A stretch of 64,000 nt of DNA from Ehretia macrophylla (Eukaryota; Streptophyta; Magnoliopsida; Boraginales; Ehretiaceae): positions 19,069,425 to 19,133,424 of the forward strand of contig CM075771.1 in the NCBI GenBank assembly GCA_037974665.1, in the 5' to 3' direction. This document shows positions 27,451-40,948 of this stretch, one piece after another. The first letter of the stretch is position 1, and the number at the start of each line of letters is the position of its first letter. The notes under the pieces were generated by a model. That model saw only the letters and a list, made by a program, of their open reading frames with translations, was not told the origin of the DNA and did no database searches. Made by a program: the position numbers and the translations under genes.

Positions 27451-28218
27451 CGCCAGAATGAAAGGTTGCAACCTTGTATGCAATGCACATTTATGACATT
27501 TAATATATCACATTTGGAGGACAACAAAGTAGGTTGCCTCCGAGCAGTCATAAGATTGCACATTGACAAGTAAACACGCGAGGCACGATATGACAGGTAA
27601 TTTCACTTATAAGCACATGGAGTTATACGAATATTAAATGGGCTACCATGTAACGCATGTAAATCAAGTCATATAACTCATTTTGAAGTTCACGTAATCA
27701 AATAATAAGATTATTCAACATGCAACGACATCTACGTGGGACCGGGTGCAAGAAATGCCTACTTGTCAACATGTAATCATCGAAATCATGTTTAGTGCTA
27801 TGAGGGAAACTACGGGCAGCCTACTAATTACATAATTAAACACGATATTCATAGGATTAACACTTAGTGAGTTCTCCTAGTCATTGGAGTTCCAATTCAT
27901 GCTTACCCGTGCAATTAAGCCCTAAATTGTCACGTAATTAACTCAAGCCATGCATTGATTAATTCAAACACCCTCAAGCACTCAAAACAATCTACACAAC
28001 ATCCCAATGCCACAATCCCAAACATTTAATACAACTAGGGAAGTTACAATAATTTTCAAGGCAAATCACTAGATGAAAACCTCACTGCAATGGTCTGTAT
28101 TCTCACAATCATTGAGACAAGCAAACAAAATCCAATTTTAGTCAAATTAAAGCTTAAGGAGTGAACTAAATCCAAAAACAAACCTCACATCATTTGGAGT
28201 TCGGGTTCAAGAGTTATA

Positions 28219-28427
28219 GCCAAAACCGTGAGACTACGCAAAACTGTCCAGATTTGCACACATTTCAATACTTGTCGTTTTTGAGGACCTTAGGGTCAGA
28301 TTTAGCCTTAGTCCATTTCTGACAAAAATGTCCAGAACTGAAAAATATAGCATCACACCAAATTGTATACATTTTGGATATCATTTACTAAGTCAAAACC
28401 GGTTCGTTCTACAAAAACAGTGAATCT
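28219..28427 (-). repeat. Internal LTR duplication, unit 1
   Basis: The first of two diverged tandem units of about 209 bp. It begins with GCCAAAACC and contains TCCAGATTTGCACACA and TTTGAGGACCTTAGG. The second unit follows at 28428. Both occur in all LTR copies, so the duplication predates the spread of the family. Confidence 0.7.
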
Positions 28428-28630
28428 GCCAAAACCTGCTTCATTTTCCCAGATTTTCCAGATTTGGACACAAATTGATATTTTGCCATTTTGAGGACAT
28501 TAAAATAAAAATTAGCTTTGGCCTATTTCTGCGAAAACTTCTCAGAACTGGCACAACTAGTCACCTACCAATTTTCACACATTTTAAATCTCGTTTACCT
28601 GGTCAAAGTCACCCCGCACCAACAAGATAG
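28428..28630 (-). repeat. Internal LTR duplication, unit 2
   Basis: The second diverged unit, starting GCCAAAACC and containing TTCCAGATTTGGACACA and TTTGAGGACAT in the same order and spacing as unit 1. The right boundary is approximate. Confidence 0.65.
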
Positions 28631-29127
28631 AAGACTATCCCATACGCGATTTCATCTATCATCACATTCTAGCCAAATATCTTGCCATGCATGTTTACAA
28701 AAGCTCATGAACACACATATATCACAAGTACAGAGGTAGAAATAGACATTCAAAGGCATGCATGTGGTTTTTAAAAGCTTTTCAAGAAGTTTTTGCCCTC
28801 ACCTTAGCAAGACAACAAGAAAATGCACGAACTCTTGATGAAGCACAATGTCAACCCTTTTTCCTTGCTTAGCCGAGAGGCCACTTGATTTTCTCTAATT
28901 TCCTGGCTTGGTAACCAAGTTCTTAGTAGGTGCATGAGGTTAGAACGAGAAGAAAATGAAATGGAAGCTAACGAACTCACCTAAGCCGAAATGGATATGC
29001 TAAAGGCTTGCATGTGCGTTTCTTTGCTCCTAGCTTTGCTTAGTCGAGCTCCTAAGGGTCTTGCAAGTCTTGATGAACCATTGAATGATTAACTTAAGCT
29101 AAGGAGAGTATAGTTTCAGCTAGGGCC

Positions 29128-29200
29128 GAGAGAGAGAGAAGAAATGAGAGAGAGAGTGAGAGAAAATGTGAGAAAGAAAGAAAGAATGAAAAAAAAATGA
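29128..29200. repeat. GA-rich microsatellite within LTR
   Basis: A stretch of AGAGAG and GAAAGAAAG units, read as CT-rich on the LTR sense strand. It is present at the same place in every LTR copy, with different lengths (for example about 35750-35810, 43785-43855, 52375-52430 and 58195-58250). In sense it lies just before a conserved GGTGAGGG motif and may be leader sequence; that is inferred. Confidence 0.75.
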
Positions 29201-29639
29201 AAAGCTTGCTAGGTTGATGCTTGTGTCGGCCTTGGGCCATTAGAATTCTGAATTTGTGTCTTCAAGAAGCATAATTTGTATGATCCTAGCATGGGATAGA
29301 GAATGGGTCGAAATTTGGTGCATTGGGGAAGGTTTTTGAGCCATTTTTTTATTGCTTTGTGTCATTAGTTGTCATAGAATTGCTAGGAATGAATTTGAAT
29401 TAAGCAAGCACAAATGCACAAAAAGTGGTCGGCCAAGGCATTGCAAGAATCTGAATTTTTGTCTTGGTTGAGCAATATTTAATTATGTGTTTGGGATATG
29501 CAAAAGAATAAGGAATAAAGAATAAGAATGTATAGCTTTTGGTGCAATTTCATCTTCTAGTGGGTTGAATTAGCAATTTAATATTAGTTAGTGGAGTTTG
29601 TAGGATTAATTAATGATCTAGTGCTTCGTGTAAGATTCT

Positions 29640-30017
29640 TTCTAGATTAGCGTGTGGGCACGCTTTCCTAGGTTTAGGGAACGCACTACGAGGTAGGGCA
29701 CGAACTACGAGACGAATACATGTTTCCTAAGTAAATGCACGCAACCCTAAATGTATGCACGTAATTTAGTGCAAGGCACACAAAATGAAACACGACTCTT
29801 AAACCTAGGTCAAGGCACGTAAATCTAGGTCAAAGCACACGAAACGAGGTAATGCATGTCAATCGAGGATTAGGGCACACCATTCTAGGTCAAGGCATGA
29901 ATGACGAAGCATGCACAAAAACCAAGACAAGCCACATAATCCAAGATCAGTCATATAATTCTTGGTCTATGGCATGCAAATCGAGGTAACACACGTTATT
30001 CGGGGTCGGGCCTCACA
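29640..30017 (-). repeat. Degenerate short repeats in LTR U3 end
   Basis: Near the LTR's own 5' end, motifs of about 20 bp resembling GTGCCTTGACCTAGGTTT in sense, or CTAGGTCAAGGCAC as written, recur many times with changes. LTR copies in this window vary most in length here. Repeated short motifs in this position often act as enhancer units in LTRs; that role is inferred. Confidence 0.6.
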
Positions 30018-30030
30018 TCCTCCCCTCCTT
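30018..30030 (-). other. Polypurine tract of the LARD-like element
   Basis: As written TCCTCCCCTCCTT, which is AAGGAGGGGAGGA in sense, directly abutting the 3' LTR. Its position and composition are those of the plus-strand primer of LTR retroelements. Confidence 0.88.
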
Positions 30031-32870
30031 AAAAGAATTTCGTCTCGAAATTCATTCTTGCCTATTGAGGTCATTTAGACGGATTCTGACCCATGTTATT
30101 CCTCCTACTTCGGTTCGTCCCGTGTTTGGTGATCTTTTACCACAACCAATTCACTTGTTATGTTTCTCCAATCATTTAGTTCGGTGTGACCTCTACATTT
30201 ACAGTTCTTTCCTTTGAACAACTCTATTCCTTCCATTTGATCTTAAGGTCAAGTTCATTAACTAAGGTTAGAGTCTTCAAACGTAGTCATCAAAGCTGCA
30301 TCGGTATTCTAACTATATAACTATAACTCCAGAATCCTGACTCATGTTGTATCAAACTCGCCTTCATACCTCAAAAAGGAATATCACCATAATATCATGA
30401 TCTTATGGTGATATACCCTAATTTCAAGGCGATAGGTCGATATCTGATTTACATATCCTACCAACTAGCTTCAAAATTGTTAACACGTAGGACATAAACA
30501 AGTTATGGATCATTTCCACAATATGACCCTATCTTCAAGAAGAACTCACCAAGCAACTAATCCATCTCGAATCGTCATCTATCGATAATATCATGGTCCT
30601 TATCTCGTAGGTACGTTAGATTAGCAAGTCTTTTAATGACTAGTCTCCCGGTTACAAGCTCCTATTCATTAACATTCTTCCCCAGCTTCGTTAACCTTCA
30701 AGCTCATAATCAAGAAGAAAGACCGTTGAGATTCATTAAACTCAAACTCTAAGGTTTATTAGGTACCACCAACAAATTGTCATTGAAATTGCATGGGTAA
30801 ACTAATCATGTTGCACTAGTTCAACTCTTACAAGTAAATTCATCAACTCGTAATCCACATTTTATTTCCTTATTCAAATCTCTATCTTCAAGTCACGAAG
30901 CTTCGGAATTTCTTTTAATCGTAACCAAGACTCCTAAGCCGAATAGTTTCAATCTCAAATAAATTCCACTCACCTCAATCCAAGGTTACATCATACTTAA
31001 GAGGACAATGGTCCTACTCATTTCGCGAACTAGTCATTCCTTCGAACACTTAATGCCCGCCAATATATCTTCAACATTAATGTTACTAAGTTGGGTTCAT
31101 CGCCATGTAAGTGATATCAATGCTCTACTAGGTTACCAGCTGTACAATAACAATCCTAGGACTATAAATGGGTACCGAAATGATCGAGCTCATAAGATAC
31201 TTACACGAGATAACTTCAAGGTTGTATCAATATAAGAATTATGACCAAGAGGCATTCTTCAACATATCCTAATAGAACTTCAAAAGTAATCAACCACCCA
31301 TTTAACTATCACTACAAGATTTACCTCTTTATTCAACGGCCACAATTCGAAGTCTACCAATCGCTAGTTTCTAGACGTGAAACGGTGCACATAGATACGG
31401 TGGTCTATCAATAGTCTCTTGGGTCGTCATGACTCTGATTCATCTCTGATTCATCTCTATCTTATTCTCTTCGTTTACATGTTCAACTAGCTAAGAGCAT
31501 TAAGTCTGATCGACCTTAGTCCTAGGGTTTATCATAAATCATCATGTGTACTCACTATTAGCTATTTAGGATTACTATTCATACCCTAACGACTCCATTC
31601 TGCAACCGAATGCTTTAATCTCATTTCCATGGTTTATATACTAGGTCCATCGGTCTTGCTTAGGGATATATGCTTTCTAGCATCCTCTAAGGTATCCAAA
31701 CAACGAGTGCATAGAATGACTTACTTCGCATAATCACAACTAAATCCGAGAGGCAACAATTTAATACCATGATTCTTAATGTCACCAATATCCAACTTAG
31801 GACCTTAGCAATGTTAGTCATTTAATGCATAATTCAATACCTTACACTTTTATTCGACCTAACATTTAGGCGTAGTCTTCCGAACACGAGTTCTAGTTAC
31901 GTGAATTACTCGATTCCAACATCCCCATATCTTGTTACACTAAAGATTCATCAACCTTGTTAAACTTAGTCTCTAGAGTTGCCTACATGTCTTGAGGTTA
32001 TCCATTGTTAAGTTACTTAAACACACTATTCATGCCTTAATAATCTAACCCCTATCGTCAGTTTCCACGAATTCATCTCTTAATTTCTAGGTCACGATCT
32101 TACCATTGAGTGAACTTGAAACTCGCTAATATACATCTTATTAGGTTCAACGATGCTTGATTCCAATCAAGTAAGGATTCAATCATATAAATAGTCTATT
32201 ATACAATTTTAAGATATAAGCATTTGATTCAATTGCAACTCCTAAGTCAAACTTCCATTATAAGCATATGAACATATATATACTACTCCACATGTCCAAT
32301 AGTATATTCTTATATCTAAGGAAAGTTGTATGTCCTTAACATTTATTCTTGAACTACAATTAGAAGAACGGTTTAACAGAATCAAGAACTTTATGGCTAT
32401 AAAATTGATAACTTAATCACAGGTATGTGTATTCCAAAGATAAGGAGATAATTTTACCTCAACAATTATACATGTGCTACGCATTTTATATGTATGCATA
32501 TCCAATAATATATAGGATCCATCGAGTACTTGTGAAGATGTGAGAAATCTCTAACCGAGCCATTTTCGTTCTTCTTGCATAAATTCACTTCCCTGAAAGT
32601 TCTAGTCCTAACTATCTATGTATATAAACAATCATTCATGGTTATATAACATGCAAATGTATCAAAAAAGGAGTATAAACGCATGCATGCATTATTGAGG
32701 GCACTAACGTGTCGGTGTGCATGACACATAATACATATGGTCCACAAAGGCACATAATATTCAATGCACAAAGCAATTAAGCACATTAGAACACATATAA
32801 ACAAGACATCATATTTACTTTAGGGCTTTTACCTACGGTCCGAGAGTTGAACCCGGCTTAAACAATCTAA

Positions 32871-32882
32871 GCTCTGATACCA
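32871..32882 (-). other. Primer-binding site, tRNA-iMet type
   Basis: In sense orientation TGGTATCAGAGC, complementary to the 3' end of plant initiator methionine tRNA. It lies 11 nt inside the 5' LTR end. This fixes the element's direction as minus. Confidence 0.9.
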
Positions 32883-32893
32883 TTTCTCTAGGG

Positions 32894-35800
32894 TGTCACG
32901 CCCCAACCCAACCTATGGAGGTTAGACTAGGGAGTGATCTAAACATTCAAATCATATCACGTACTTAATCGTTCATGAGAGTTTAACACTTAACGTTTTA
33001 GCCTAAACTCCACAAATTCTCCAAAAATCCGGCAGCATAACAGCTGTAATTGGGCTCTTTAGTTTGACCTAATTCTCTAAATGCCTCAAAATTTCTAGTC
33101 TCAATTTCATTTCTAGCTAAGATTACTATTTATCACCAATCAAAACGCCTACTAGTTATCTCGAAGTCTCGTTTGATTGACAACCTAGCATGATACTATG
33201 TCTCGTTTGTTTGTTAATCCTTGTTACAAAAGTACCTATTGATCTTAGCTTAACAATGAGTACCTACTTAAGATTGGATAGATTCATTTTACTTAATCCT
33301 TACCTGATACTTCATAATCCTATGATAGATACTAGCCAATAACGATAGCAAAAACGACCATAGTAGTGTCTATCTAGTTATGATCAGTTCAAGCCAAAAT
33401 TAGACCCCAAATTACAATGGGGGTCTTTTACAATACAATAACAAGCATCATAAGAAATGAAATAGTCTTCAACCAACATATTGTTCACAAAATGGCCATA
33501 GTCAAGTAAGGCACGTAGGGCAAGCAATCATTCCAAGGAATCATCAATAGGCACGTTGTCCTCGGGTACCTGTTCCTGGTCTTCTTCACCTGAGATGATA
33601 AAAGAGGGTGAGTCCTTATGAACTCAGCGAGGGGGAACGAGAAATAAGTTTTGAAACTCATTTTCCGGTTCAACTTGTGAAAACTCTTTTTGCAAGCGTG
33701 ACATGTATCACAAGTAAGTACATAATGTAATATAACAGTAAAAGAATACAGTTACCCGTCTTTCCTCCCCGAGGTCCTCTAGGAACCAAGCGAGAGTACT
33801 TATACACATAGTGAAAAGGATACGGTGAGCTTTTGCTCTCAGTTCATTTCCAGTATCAGTTGTTGCGGCCGACTTCAAATCAACCCCTTATCACGCCAAA
33901 TGGGTATACTCCGAATGTACCCCGAAATCCTACGACCCAACTCTCCGAGGAAGTCTAGCCCCCAAGTGAGAGAGGGAATTGGAGCATGGTAGTCACGGTT
34001 TTACCGGCAAGCACGATGCCACCCGGTGTGCGTGAACGCTACCACGCCAGAATGAAAGGTTGCAACCTTGTATGCAATGCACATTTATGACATTTAATAT
34101 ATCACATTTGGAGGACAACAAAGTAGGTTGCCTCCGAGCAGTCATAAGATTGCACATTGACAAGTAAACATGTGAGGCACGATATGACAGGTAATTTCAC
34201 TTATAAGCACATGGAGTTATATGAATATTAAATGGGCAGCCATGTAACGCATGTAAATCAAGTCATATAACTCATTTTAAAGTTCACGTAATCAAATAAT
34301 AAGATTATTCAACATGCAACGACATCTACGTGGGACCGGGTGCAAGAAAGGCCTACTTGTCAACATGTAATCATTGAAATCATGTTTAGGGCTATGAGGG
34401 CAACTACGGGCAGCCTACTAATTACATAATTAAACACTATATTCATATGATTAACACTTAGCGAGTTTTCCTAGTCATTGGGGTTCCAATTCATGCTTAC
34501 CCGTGCGATTAGGCCCTAAATTTTCACGTGATTAACTCAAGCCATGCATTGATTTATTCAAACACCCTCAAGCACTCAAAACAGTCTACACAACATCCCA
34601 ATGCCACAATCCCAAGCATTTAATACAACAAGAGAAGTTACAATAATTTTCAAGGCAAAACACTAGATGAAAATCTCACTGCAATTGTCTGTTTTCTCAC
34701 AATCATTGAGACAAGTAAACAAACTCCAATTCTAGTAAACAAAATTTCAAATTAAATCTTAAGGAATGAACTAAATCCAGAAACAAACCTTGCATCATTT
34801 GGAGTTCGGGTTCAAGAGTTATAGCCAAAACAGTGAGACTACGCAAAACTGTCCAGATTTACACACATTTCAATACTTGTCATTTTTGAGGGCCTTAGGG
34901 TCAGATTTAGCCTTAGTCCATTTCTGACAACAATGTCTAGAACTGAAAAATCTAGCATCACACCAAATTTCATGCATTTTGGATATCAATTACTAAGTCA
35001 AAACTGGTTCATTCTACAAGAACAGTGAATCTGCCAAAACCTGCTTCATTTTCCCAGATTTTCCAGATTTGGACACAGTTTGATATTTTTCCATTTTGAG
35101 TACCTTAGAGTCAAAATTAGCTTTGGCCTAATTCTGTGAAAAATTCTCAGAACTGGCAAAACTAGTCACCTACCAATTTTCACATATTTTCAACCTCATT
35201 TACTTATTCAAAATCACCCCGCACCAACAAGACAGAAGACTGTCTCATACGCGATTTCACCTATCATCACATTCTAGCCAAATATCTTGCCATGCATGTT
35301 TACAAAAGCTTATGAAGACACATATATCACAAGTACAGAGGTAGAAATAGACATTCAAAGGCATGCATGTGGTTTTTAAAAGCTTTTCAAGAAGTTTTAG
35401 CCTTCACCTTAGCAAGACAACAAGAAAATGCACAAACTCTTGATGAAACCCAATGCCACCCCTTTTTCCTTGCTTAGCCGAGAGGCCACTTGATTTTCTC
35501 TAATTTCCTAGCTTAGTAACCAAGTTCTTAGTAGGTGCATGTGGTTAGAACAAGAAGAAAATGAAATGGAAGCTAACAAACTCACCTAAGCCGAAATGGA
35601 TGTGCTAAAGGCTTGCATGTGAGTTTCTTTGCTCCTAGCTTTGCTTGGTCGAGCTCCTAAGGGTCTTGCATGTCTTGATGAGCCATTGAGTGATTAACTT
35701 AAGCTAAGAAGAGTATAGTTTCAGCTATGGCTGAGAGAGAGAGAAGAAATGAGAGAGTGAGTGAGAGAAAATGTGAGAAAGAAAGAAAGAATGAAAGAAA

Positions 35801-36613
35801 AAATGAAAAGCTTGCTAGGTTGATGCTTGTGTTGGCCTTGGGCCTTGAGAATTCTGAATTTGTGTCTTCAAGAAGCATAATTTGAATCATCCTAGCATGG
35901 GCAAGAGAATGGGTCGAAATTTGGTGCATTGGGGAGGGTTTTTGAGCCATTTTTTTATTGCTTTGTGTCATTAGTTGTCATAGAATTGCTATGAATGAAT
36001 TTGAATTAAGCAAGCAAGCACAAATGCACAAAAAGTGGTCGGCCAAGGCATTGCAAGAATCTGAATTTTTGTCTTGGTTGAGCAATTTTTAATTGTGTGT
36101 TTTGGATATGCAAAAGAATAAGAATGTCTAGCTTTTGGTGCAATTTCGTCTTCTAGTGAGTTGAATTGGCATTTTAATATTAGTTAGTGGAATTTGTAGG
36201 ATTAATTAATGATCTAGTGCTTCGTGTAAGATGCTTTCTTGATTAACGTGTGGGCACACTTTCCTAAGTTTAGGGCACGCACTACGAGGTAGGGCACGAA
36301 CTACAAGACAAATGCACGTTTTTCAAGTAAATGCACGCAACCCTAAATGAATGCACGTAATTCAATGCAAGACACACAAAATGAAACACGATTCTTAAAC
36401 CTAGGTCAAGGCACACAAATCTAGGTTAGGGCACATGAAACGAGGTAACGCACATCAGTCGGGGATTAGGGCACACCATTCTAGGTCAAGGCACGAATGA
36501 TGAAGCATGCACAAAAACCAAGACAGGGCACGTAATCCAAGGTCAATCATATAATTCTTGGTCTATGGCACGCAAATCGAGGTAACACACGTTATTCGGG
36601 GTCGGGCCTCACA
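32894..36613 (-). repeat. 5' LTR of the LARD-like element
   Basis: 3720 bp, nearly colinear with 26300-30017. It carries the same short-repeat zone, GA/CT tract, 209-bp duplication and GC-richer segment. Most differences from the partner LTR are C/T or G/A changes, as expected for heavily methylated DNA. Confidence 0.92.
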
Positions 36614-37215
36614 TAACGCCTTACGGATCAAAAGTTATGGGCACCGGAGCGACGGAGACCTGGTCCTAAGCCCCACGCCCTCGGTTTGCAGGCCCAGCCT
36701 CTACGTGAAGCGAAGTTGTCTTGCCCAAGGTGCCGTGGGATTCGATAATAGATATGTAATGTAATAGGTTGTTGTCCTTTTCGCAACTCACGACTTACGA
36801 TCTGGGGCAGAAAAACAGCGCAAAAGAAGAAAAGTGTCCCGAAACTGATGAAAACTTTCCATTTTGGGTTTTCAAAATAGGTGCAGCCGAGCAGGCTTGC
36901 TACCCCTATCGTAGAGCTCTCGGAGAGCTTTCCAATAGTATGTTGTACACCGCGTAACTCCTTACGGATCAAAAGTTATGGGCACCGGAGCGACGCAGAC
37001 CTGGTCTTAAGCCTGACGCCCTCGGTTTGTGGCCCCAGCCTCTACGTGAAGCGAAGTTGTCTTGCCAAAGGTACCGTGGGATTCTGTAATAGAAATTTGA
37101 TAGACTAGGTTGTCGTCCCTTTCGCGGCTCACAACGTACGATCCTGGATGGAAAACAGCGTAAAATAAGAAAAGTGTCCCAAAACTGATGAAAAAGTTCG
37201 ATTTTAAGCTCCGAA
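36614..37215 (+). repeat. Satellite fragment between LTR insertions (~1.75 monomers)
   Basis: Forward satellite that begins with the right target duplication TAACG (36614-36618), in phase with the array that ends at 26299. It runs to CTCCGAA, where the next LTR starts. Removing the element would restore a continuous monomer. Confidence 0.95.
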
Positions 37216-40200
37216 TGTTACGCCCCAACCCGACCTATAGAGGTTATACTAGGGTGTGATCTAAACATTCAAGTCATTTCACGTACCTAATCTTTCATGA
37301 AGGTTTAATACTTAACGCTTTAGCCTGAACTCCACAAATTCTCTGAAAAACCGTCAGCATAACGGCTATAATTGGGCTCTTTAGTTTGACCTAGTTTTCT
37401 AAAGGCCTCCAATCCTTCAATCTTAAATTCATTTCCAACTAAGATTACTATTTATCACCAGTCGAAACGCCTACTAGTTATCTCGAGTATTATTTGATTA
37501 ACAACCTAGCATGATACTATGTCTCGTTTGTTTATTGATCCTTGTTACAAAAGTACCTGTTGATCTTAGCCACCAATGAGTACCTGCTTTAGATTGGATA
37601 GATTCATTTTACTTAATCTCTTATTTGATACTTCATAAGCCTGTGATAGATACTAGACAGTAGCGATAGCAAAACGACCATAAGAGTATCTATCTAGTTA
37701 TGATCAGTACAAGCCAAAATTAGGCCCCAAATTACAACGGGAGTCATTTACAATACAATAACAAGCAACACACGAAATAGTCTTCAAGCAACATATCGTT
37801 CACAAAATGTTCATAGTCACGTAAGGCACGTAGGGCAAGCAATCATTCCAATGAATCATCAATAGGCACGTTGTCCTCGGGTACCTGTTCCTGGTCTTCT
37901 TCACCTGAGATGATAAAAGAGGGTGAGTCCTTATGAACTCAGCGAGGGGGAACGAGAAATAAGTTTTGAAACTCATTTTTCGGTTCAACTTGTGAAAACT
38001 CTTTTTTGCAAGCATGACATATATCGCAAGTAAGTTCATAATGTAATGTAAAAGTAAAAGAACACAATTACCCGTCTTTCCTCCCCGAGGTCCTCTAGGA
38101 ACCAAGCGAGAGTACTTATACACATAGTGAAAAGGATACGGTGAGCTTTTGCTCTCAGTTCATTTCCAGTATCAGTTGTTGCGGCCGACTTCAAATCATC
38201 CCCTTATCACGCCAAATGGGTGTACTCCGGATGTACCCCGAAATCCTACGACCCAACTCTCCGAGGAAGTCTAGCCCACAAGCGAGAGAGGGAATTGGAC
38301 AATGGTAGTCACGGTTGCACCGGCAAGCCCGATGCCGCCCGGTGTGCGTGAACGCTACCACGCCAGAATGAAAGGTTGCAACCTTGTATGCAATGCACAT
38401 TTATGACATTTAATATATCACATTAGGAGGACAACAAAGTAGGTTGTCTCCGAGCAGTCATAAGATTGCACATTGACAAGTAAACATGCGAGGCACGATA
38501 TGACAGGTAATTTCACTTATAAGCACATGGAGTTATATGAATATTAAACGGGCAGCCATGTAATGTATGTAAATCAAGTCATATAACTCATTTCGAAGTT
38601 CACGTAATCAAATAATAAGATAATTCAACATGCAACGACATCTACGTGGGACCGGGTGCAAGAAAGGCTTACTTGTCAACATGTAATCATCGGAATCATA
38701 TTTAGGGCTATAAGGGCAACTACGGGCAGCCTACTAATTACATAATTAAACACGATATTCATAGGATCAACACTTAGCGAGTTTACCTAGTCATTAGGGT
38801 TTCAATTGACGCTCACCCGTGCGATTAAGCCCTAAGTTGTCACGTAATTAAACTCAAGTCATGCATTGATTAATTCAAACACCCTCAAACATTCAAAACA
38901 GTCTACACAATATCCCGATGCCACAATCCCAAGCATTTAATACAACAAGAGAAGTTACAATAATTTTTCTAAGCATATCACGAGATGGAAACCTCACTGC
39001 AAAGGTCTGTTTTCTCACAATTATTGAGACAAGCAAACAATCTCCAATTCTAGTGAACAAAATGTCAAATTAAAGATTAAGGAGTGAACTAAATTCAGAA
39101 ACAAACCTTGCATCATTTGGAGTTCGGGTTCAAAAGTTATAGCCAAAACCGTGAGACTACACAAAACTGTCCAGATTTGCACACATTTCAATACTTGTCG
39201 TTTTTTAGGACCTTAGGGTCAGATTTAGCCTTAGTCTATTTCTGACAAAAATTTCCAGAACGGAAACATCTAGCAGCATACCAAATTTCATGCATTTTGG
39301 ATATCATTTACTAAGTTAAAACTGGTTCGTCCTACAAGGAAAGTGAATTTGCCAAAACCTGCTTCATTTTCCCAGATTTGGACACATTTTGATATTTGGC
39401 CATTTTAAGGACCTTAGAGTCAAAATTAGCTTTGGCCTATTTCTATGAAAAATTCTTATAGCTGGCAAAACTAGTCACCTACCAATTTTCAAGCATTGTA
39501 AACATCATTTACCTGGTAAAAATCACTTCGTTCCAACTGAACAGAATGCTGTCAAATATGCGATTTCACCTTTCTTCACATCCTAGCGAAATATCTTGCC
39601 ATGCATGTTTACAAAAGCTCATGTACACACATATATCACAAGTACATAGGTAAAAATAGACATTTAAAGGCATGCATGAGGTTTTTTCAAAAGCTTTTCA
39701 AGAAGTTTTAGCCCTCACCTTAGCAAGACAACAAAGAAGATCCACAAACTCTTGATGAAGCACAACGTCAACCCTTTTTCTTTGCTTAGCCGAGAGACCA
39801 CTTGATTTTCTCTAATTTCTTAGCTTAGTAAGCATGTTCTTAGTATGTGCAAGTGGCTAGAACAAAAAGAAAATAAAATGGAAGCTAACAAACTCACCTA
39901 AGCCGAAATGAAGGTTCAATGAGCTTGCATGTGTGTCTTTTGCATTCTAGCTTTGCTTGGTCGAGTTCCTAGTAGCTTGCATGTCTTGATGAACCATTGA
40001 GTGATGAACTTAAGCTATGGAGAGTAGAGTTTCAGCTAGGGCTGAGAGAGAGAGAAGAATGAGAGAAAGAATGAGAGAAAGAGAGGAAGGATGAAAGAAA
40101 AATGAAAGGCTTGAAGGAATTGATGCATATGCCGGCCTAGGGCTTGCAAATTCATATTTTTGTGTCTTCAAGGAGCATGTTTGAATCACCTAGCATGGGC

Positions 40201-40945
40201 ATGGAGTGTGTGTCGAGATTGGTGGAGCTTTGGGTAGAGTTTGAGTCATTTTTTTAATGCTTTGTGTCATAACTTGTCATAGAATGTTTAGGTACAAATT
40301 TTGAAATGCATAGCTAGTTCAATATGCAATAGTGGTCGGCCAAGCTTGTGCAAGAATCTGAATTTTTGTCTTGGTTGAGCAATTTAATATTGTGTGTTTG
40401 GGATGTGCAAAAGAATAAGGAATAAAGAATAAAGAATATCTAGCTTTTGGTGCAATTTCGTCTTCTAGTGGGTTGAATTAGCAATTTAATATTAGTTAGT
40501 GGAGTTTGTAGGATTAATTAATGATCTAGTACTTCGTATAAGATGCTTTCTTGATTAGCGTGTGGGCACATTTTCCTAGGTTTAGGACACGCACTATAAG
40601 ATAAGGCATGAACTACGAGACGAATGCACGTTTCGTAAGTAAATGTATGCAACCCGAAATGTATGCACGTAATTCAATGCAAGGCACACAAAACGAAACA
40701 CAACTGTTAAACCTAAGTGAAGGTACGCAAATCTAGGTTAGGGCACACGAAATGAGGTATCGCACACAAATCGAAGTTGGGGCACGTAAGTCAAGGATTA
40801 GGGCACATAATTCTAGGTCAAAGCACGAATGACGAGGCATGCACGAAAACCAAGACATGGCACATTATCCAAGGTCAGTCATATAATTGTAGGTCTAAGG
40901 CACGCAAATCGAGGTAACACACGTTATTCAGGGTCAGGCCTCACA
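37216..40945 (-). mobile_element. Solo LTR of the LARD-like family (copy B)
   Basis: 3730 bp with TG...CA ends, of the same family as 26300-30017 in the same orientation. No internal region adjoins it. It carries the conserved GC-richer segment at about 38050-38400 and the degenerate short repeats at its right end. The left flank is CCGAA. The right flank is only CCG before the next LTR begins, so the target duplication cannot be confirmed. A solo LTR normally results from recombination between the two LTRs of a whole element. Confidence 0.88.
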
Positions 40946-40948
40946 CCG

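Larger units (their letters stand above)
26300..30017 (-). repeat. 3' LTR of the LARD-like element
   Basis: 3718 bp, bounded by the TG...CA ends. It is the downstream LTR because the element is read on the minus strand. Seen from its own 5' end (the right side), it has a zone of degenerate short repeats, a GA/CT microsatellite near 29128-29200, a 209-bp tandem duplication at about 28219-28630, and a GC-richer conserved segment at about 27140-27490 with a stem-loop. The same parts occur in every other LTR copy in this window. Confidence 0.92.
30018..32893 (-). other. Non-coding internal region of the LARD-like element
   Basis: 2876 AT-rich bases between the LTRs. I see no recognisable retroelement protein motif and no frame longer than about 75 codons on either strand. 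Only the polypurine tract (left end) and primer site (right end) can be identified. Nothing else is supported here. Confidence 0.8.
26300..36613 (-). mobile_element. LARD-like non-autonomous LTR retrotransposon, whole
   Basis: A 10.3-kb element on the minus strand with two LTRs of about 3.72 kb. In sense orientation the LTRs start TGTGAGGCCCGACC and end in GGGGCGTGACA or a close variant. The internal region is 2.88 kb and shows no long reading frame and no recognisable gag, protease, reverse transcriptase or integrase. Very long LTRs around a non-coding centre fit the LARD (large retrotransposon derivative) class, which moves using proteins from other elements. The superfamily cannot be assigned without pol. 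Primer site, polypurine tract and target duplication are all present, so the element looks structurally whole. The two LTRs differ by roughly 2-5% in stretches compared by eye, mostly transitions. At a commonly assumed plant rate of about 1.3e-8 per site per year, this is of the order of one to two million years. Confidence 0.9.

Noticed and set aside
32871-32882. A tRNA gene fragment
   Set aside because: Only the 12-nt primer complement is present, in the right place for a retroelement primer site. No tRNA body is seen.
30018-32893. A hidden host gene inside the element's internal region
   Set aside because: No frame longer than about 75 codons, no recognisable motif and AT-rich composition throughout.
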